In this document: positions 7,193 through 9,332 of the stretch, in pieces
Layout of the letters: the number at the start of each line of letters is the position of its first letter
Numbering within the stretch: position 1 is the first letter of the stretch
From: an uncultured Sutterella sp.
GTDB lineage: Bacteria; Pseudomonadota; Gammaproteobacteria; Burkholderiales; Burkholderiaceae_F
NCBI GenBank assembly: GCA_900554675.1
Contig: USIM01000027.1
Coordinates: 1 to 9,332 of the forward strand
Direction of reading: 5' to 3'
DNA length: 9,332 bases
Made by a program: the position numbers and the translations under genes
The notes under the pieces: model-generated
What the model saw: the letters and a program-made list of their open reading frames with translations, nothing else
What the model was told of the DNA's origin: nothing
Database searches by the model: none

Positions 7193-8128
7193 TCAGACTT
7201 CTGTATTGCGAAAAACACGCAGAGCAAGCAAAACACCTGACAAAAGCATCAACATACCGACAATTAAACTTACGGTCGGCCACTGCCCTCGCCAAAGAAG
7301 GGCATAAAGAACCGAAAAGATCGTTTCAAAGACAATTAATTGACCGCCTAAAGCGGGCGGTAAGCGTTGACTCATCCCGTTCCACAAAACGGCACCCAAC
7401 CAAGAGCAGCAGACGCCTGCCACAATCATCATCAAGACGAAAAAGACGGGATCGGGCCCTAAGAGTTGCCCCTGCGGCAAGAAGTAAAAACTCGCGATAA
7501 AAAAGCCGAGTGTCGAGACAGGAAAAACAGAAAGCCCTTGAGCCGTTGCCCATACTTTGGGGCTTTTACCTTTGTTATCCAATAACCAACGGGCATTTCG
7601 AATAGGAAACCATGTCCAAAGCAAAAGCGAAGCAACGCCCGCAGCAATCCCTAAACCAAACTCCAAGGGCGAGCCTTGTTGAACTTCGGTGATGTATTCA
7701 AATTCGCTCCAATTGGCAACAAACATCCCGACAATGATAAGGCCCAAAGGCATTGCCAAACGCGACCAAGGCACTTTCTGCTCACTCTTAGCCGAGTAGT
7801 TAGCGACAATAGCAACCAACACAGGAATCCAACACATGAGCATCCCGCAAATGGGAGCGCCTGACAGTTTTACGCTAATGACGAGACAGAAGTAGTAGAC
7901 GAGCGAGCCGAAAAAGGCAAGGCGCAAGGCAACCCACCAATCTGAGCGTGTAAGTTTCTTTAATTCTTTGATTTGAATGGGCAAAATCATCAGGCACGTC
8001 AAGCCATACATGGCAAAACGCGCCGATGCAATGATAACCGGATGATAGTCAGGCAATACCAATGGGAAGATATAAATCAATCCCCAAATGGCACACGCCA
8101 AAACACCCAAAACAAAGCCCAAAAGCAT
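7193..8128 (-). CDS. EamA/DMT-superfamily permease, second of a tandem pair
   Basis: A 311-residue inner-membrane protein with about ten hydrophobic segments in two EamA-like halves, the usual size of drug/metabolite transporters, which export amino acids, nucleobases or other small molecules. The substrate cannot be read from the sequence. Shared with its neighbour are ACAIWGLIY near the N-terminus, GMLMCWIPVLVA, NARWLLDNK, VWATAQGL, MSQRLP and GQLIVFETIFSV near the C-terminus. The ATG at 8128 was chosen because it aligns with the neighbour's start (MLLGFVLGV against MLAGLFFGI). The frame stays open upstream to 8260, but that part overlaps the neighbour and looks non-coding. No clear Shine-Dalgarno is seen before 8128, and translation may depend on the upstream gene, whose stop lies 64 bases before. 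It ends 64 bases before dcuC. Confidence 0.85.
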   Translation of the reverse strand: MLLGFVLGVLACAIWGLIYIFPLVLPDYHPVIIASARFAMYGLTCLMILPIQIKELKKLTRSDWWVALRLAFFGSLVYYFCLVISVKLSGAPICGMLMCWIPVLVAIVANYSAKSEQKVPWSRLAMPLGLIIVGMFVANWSEFEYITEVQQGSPLEFGLGIAAGVASLLLWTWFPIRNARWLLDNKGKSPKVWATAQGLSVFPVSTLGFFIASFYFLPQGQLLGPDPVFFVLMMIVAGVCCSWLGAVLWNGMSQRLPPALGGQLIVFETIFSVLYALLWRGQWPTVSLIVGMLMLLSGVLLALRVFRNTEV

Positions 8129-8192
8129 ACGACGTTTAATAAGAAAATTGGAGACTGCAACATTATGCGCTTTTGGGCCTTTGTGCAAGAGT

Positions 8193-9134
8193 TTAGGCCT
8201 CGGTATCTTTAAAAATACGCAAAGCAACCAAAACACCGGTAATGAGCACCACCATTCCAACCACCATCGTCATGGTGGGCCATTCTCCTCTGAAGAGCAT
8301 GGCGTAGATCACCGAAAAGATGGTTTCAAAAACGATCAGTTGACCGGCCAGTGCCGTGGGCAAGCGTTGACTCATTTCATTCCAAGCGGCTGCCGCCATC
8401 CAACAGCAGCAAATCCCCGCTACCAACATACAGATGATAAAAGTCGTAGGTGTCGGCCCTAAGGGACCAAAGTTTTCAGGCAAATAAAACTGCGTTACCA
8501 CAAAGTAACTGATCACCGTGAAGGGTAAAATCACCAACCCTTGAGCCGTTGCCCAAACGTTTGGCTTTTTGTCTTTGTTGTCCAATAACCAACGGGCATT
8601 GCGAATCGGATACCACGTCCAAAGAAGCATTGAAGTCGCGCCCGCAGCCACCCCCAACCAGAAGTTACCGGCCGTAGAATGCTGTTGATTGACGACGTAT
8701 TCAAACTCCGTCCAATTGGCAATCACAATCCCAACCAAAATAAAGACAAGCGGGATGGCAATCTTTTTCCATGCCACACCTTTACCGACACGGAGTGCTT
8801 GATAGTTGGCAACAAGCGCCACCAGCACCGGAATCCAGCACATGAGCATGCCACTCACAGGGGCCCCCGCTAAGTTGACACTCACCACGAGGCAACAGTA
8901 GTAAACGATAGAACCGAAAAAGGACAAGCTAAACGCTAAAACCCAATCCTTGAGGGATAAACGCTTTAATTCTTTCCACTGCAAAGGCACGAGAAATAAG
9001 CACGCAAATCCATAGATGGAATATCGGGCAGCAGAAATTAATAAGGGGCTGTAGTCAGGCAAAAACAAAGGGATGACGTAAATCAATCCCCAGATGGCAC
9101 ACGCAGCGATGCCAAAGAAAAGACCGGCGAGCAT
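8193..9134 (-). CDS. EamA/DMT-superfamily permease, first of a tandem pair
   Basis: A 313-residue polytopic membrane protein of the drug/metabolite transporter superfamily, with two EamA-like halves and about ten membrane segments. It is about 57% identical to the following gene over the first 60 residues by eye, with the same motifs throughout (ACAIWGLIY, GAPVSGMLMCWIPVL, ANWTEFEY, NARWLLDNK, QRLPTALAGQLIVFETIF, RGEWPT). The pair therefore arose by tandem duplication; diverged copies may have different substrates or act together. The start is the only ATG near the beginning of the homology. The Shine-Dalgarno is weak (GAGAG about 10 bases upstream). It is first in the - strand run that leads to dcuC. 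The substrate is unknown; amino acid or metabolite export is the usual family role. Confidence 0.88.
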   Translation of the reverse strand: MLAGLFFGIAACAIWGLIYVIPLFLPDYSPLLISAARYSIYGFACLFLVPLQWKELKRLSLKDWVLAFSLSFFGSIVYYCCLVVSVNLAGAPVSGMLMCWIPVLVALVANYQALRVGKGVAWKKIAIPLVFILVGIVIANWTEFEYVVNQQHSTAGNFWLGVAAGATSMLLWTWYPIRNARWLLDNKDKKPNVWATAQGLVILPFTVISYFVVTQFYLPENFGPLGPTPTTFIICMLVAGICCCWMAAAAWNEMSQRLPTALAGQLIVFETIFSVIYAMLFRGEWPTMTMVVGMVVLITGVLVALRIFKDTEA

Positions 9135-9197
9135 AGTAGGGAAACTCTCGAGGGGTAAGGGTTAAAGAAAGGGTTCTTTATTTTTTAATATTCCCCT

Positions 9198-9226
9198 ACT
9201 TTAAGCTTCGAGTTTCGAGATTGCAA
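9198..9226 (-). promoter_or_regulatory. Candidate promoter of the permease-dcuC run
   Basis: On the - strand, TTGCAA (9226-9221) and TAAAGT (9203-9198) are separated by exactly 17 bases, each matching 4 of 6 consensus positions. The implied leader is about 57 bases. It lies just after the terminator of the preceding gene, where a promoter is expected, but the match is modest. Confidence 0.35.
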
Positions 9227-9231
9227 GCAAA

Positions 9232-9269
9232 AATTAAGCCCCAGGCAACTTCTTGCGTGAGGCTTAATT
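9232..9269 (-). terminator. Terminator of the gene entering from the right edge
   Basis: AATTAAGCC (9232-9240) and GGCTTAATT (9261-9269) form a 9-bp stem, with an inner GCAA/TTGC helix closing a 4-base loop. On the - strand the stem is followed by TTT and then GCTTGC, giving a short T run (five T in TTTTT with the stem end); on the + strand no T run follows. This orients it to - strand transcription. Confidence 0.65.
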
Positions 9270-9290
9270 GAGGATCTGACGATTATGTCG

Positions 9291-9332
9291 CTATTGCGGA
9301 TTATTTTCGTCTTTCTTTTCTTCAGAAGCAGA
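9291..9332 (-). CDS. C-terminal end of an unidentified gene (5' part outside window)
   Basis: On the - strand the frame from the window edge reads SASEEKKDENNPQ and then TAG at 9293-9291. A terminator stem begins 21 bases later, which supports a real gene end. The tail is short, charged and probably disordered. One of the other two - strand frames also stays open here, so the frame choice rests on the spacing to the terminator. Thirteen residues do not allow a function to be named. Confidence 0.45.
   Translation of the reverse strand, partial: SASEEKKDENNPQ

Noticed and set aside
8129..8260. N-terminal extension of the second permease up to 8260
   Set aside because: It overlaps the upstream permease coding region, has no homology to the paralogue, and ends where the paralogue's own start aligns.
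9163..9180. TAAAGAA/TTCTTTA hairpin followed by T6 on the + strand as a terminator
   Set aside because: The stem is short and AT-rich, no + strand gene lies upstream, and it sits in the leader of a - strand gene.
9135..9200. AGTAGGG/CCCTACT pairing around the first permease leader as a regulatory fold
   Set aside because: The distal arm overlaps the candidate -10 box and so would not be transcribed from that promoter; support is too weak.

Overview
The window looks like chromosomal DNA of a gut betaproteobacterium of the Sutterellaceae type (Sutterella/Parasutterella-like). This is inferred from proteobacterial-type GlnRS and exonuclease I, an anaerobic C4-dicarboxylate carrier (DcuC), and an autotransporter with a classical C-terminal barrel ending in Phe. 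No rRNA, tRNA, IS element, phage gene or CRISPR array is visible. Gene density is ordinary and no gene-free stretch exceeds about 200 bases.

Layout. On the + strand: the 3' part of glnS (to 1079) with its own terminator, then a regulatory interval (1140-1276) and an autotransporter gene (1277-4049) that is split by a frameshift near 2910. A strong hairpin (4072-4104) separates it from the convergent - strand block. That block holds sbcB (exonuclease I) with its own promoter. Further along it is a likely co-directional run: two tandem EamA/DMT-type permeases (8193-9134 and 7193-8128) followed by dcuC (5752-7128), ending at a terminator at 5671-5705. At the right edge, a terminator and 13 C-terminal codons of another - strand gene are visible.

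The most interesting part is the control region of the autotransporter. A 9-base G tract fills part of the spacer between a TTGACA -35 and a TAAAAT -10, the layout of a slipped-strand phase-variable promoter. Directly downstream, the 5' leader can fold so that its Shine-Dalgarno sequence is fully paired in a 9-bp stem. The coding region then carries a frameshift between passenger and barrel. Together these suggest a surface protein whose expression is switchable at several levels, or has been lost in this isolate or assembly.

A second notable signal is an abrupt change in codon usage inside glnS at about 438-468 (GAG/CTG-rich before, GAA/TTG-rich after). It suggests either a recombination breakpoint or an assembly chimera. 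The rest (sbcB, dcuC, the permeases) is conventional; the transporter cluster fits an organism that imports or exchanges dicarboxylates and other small metabolites.
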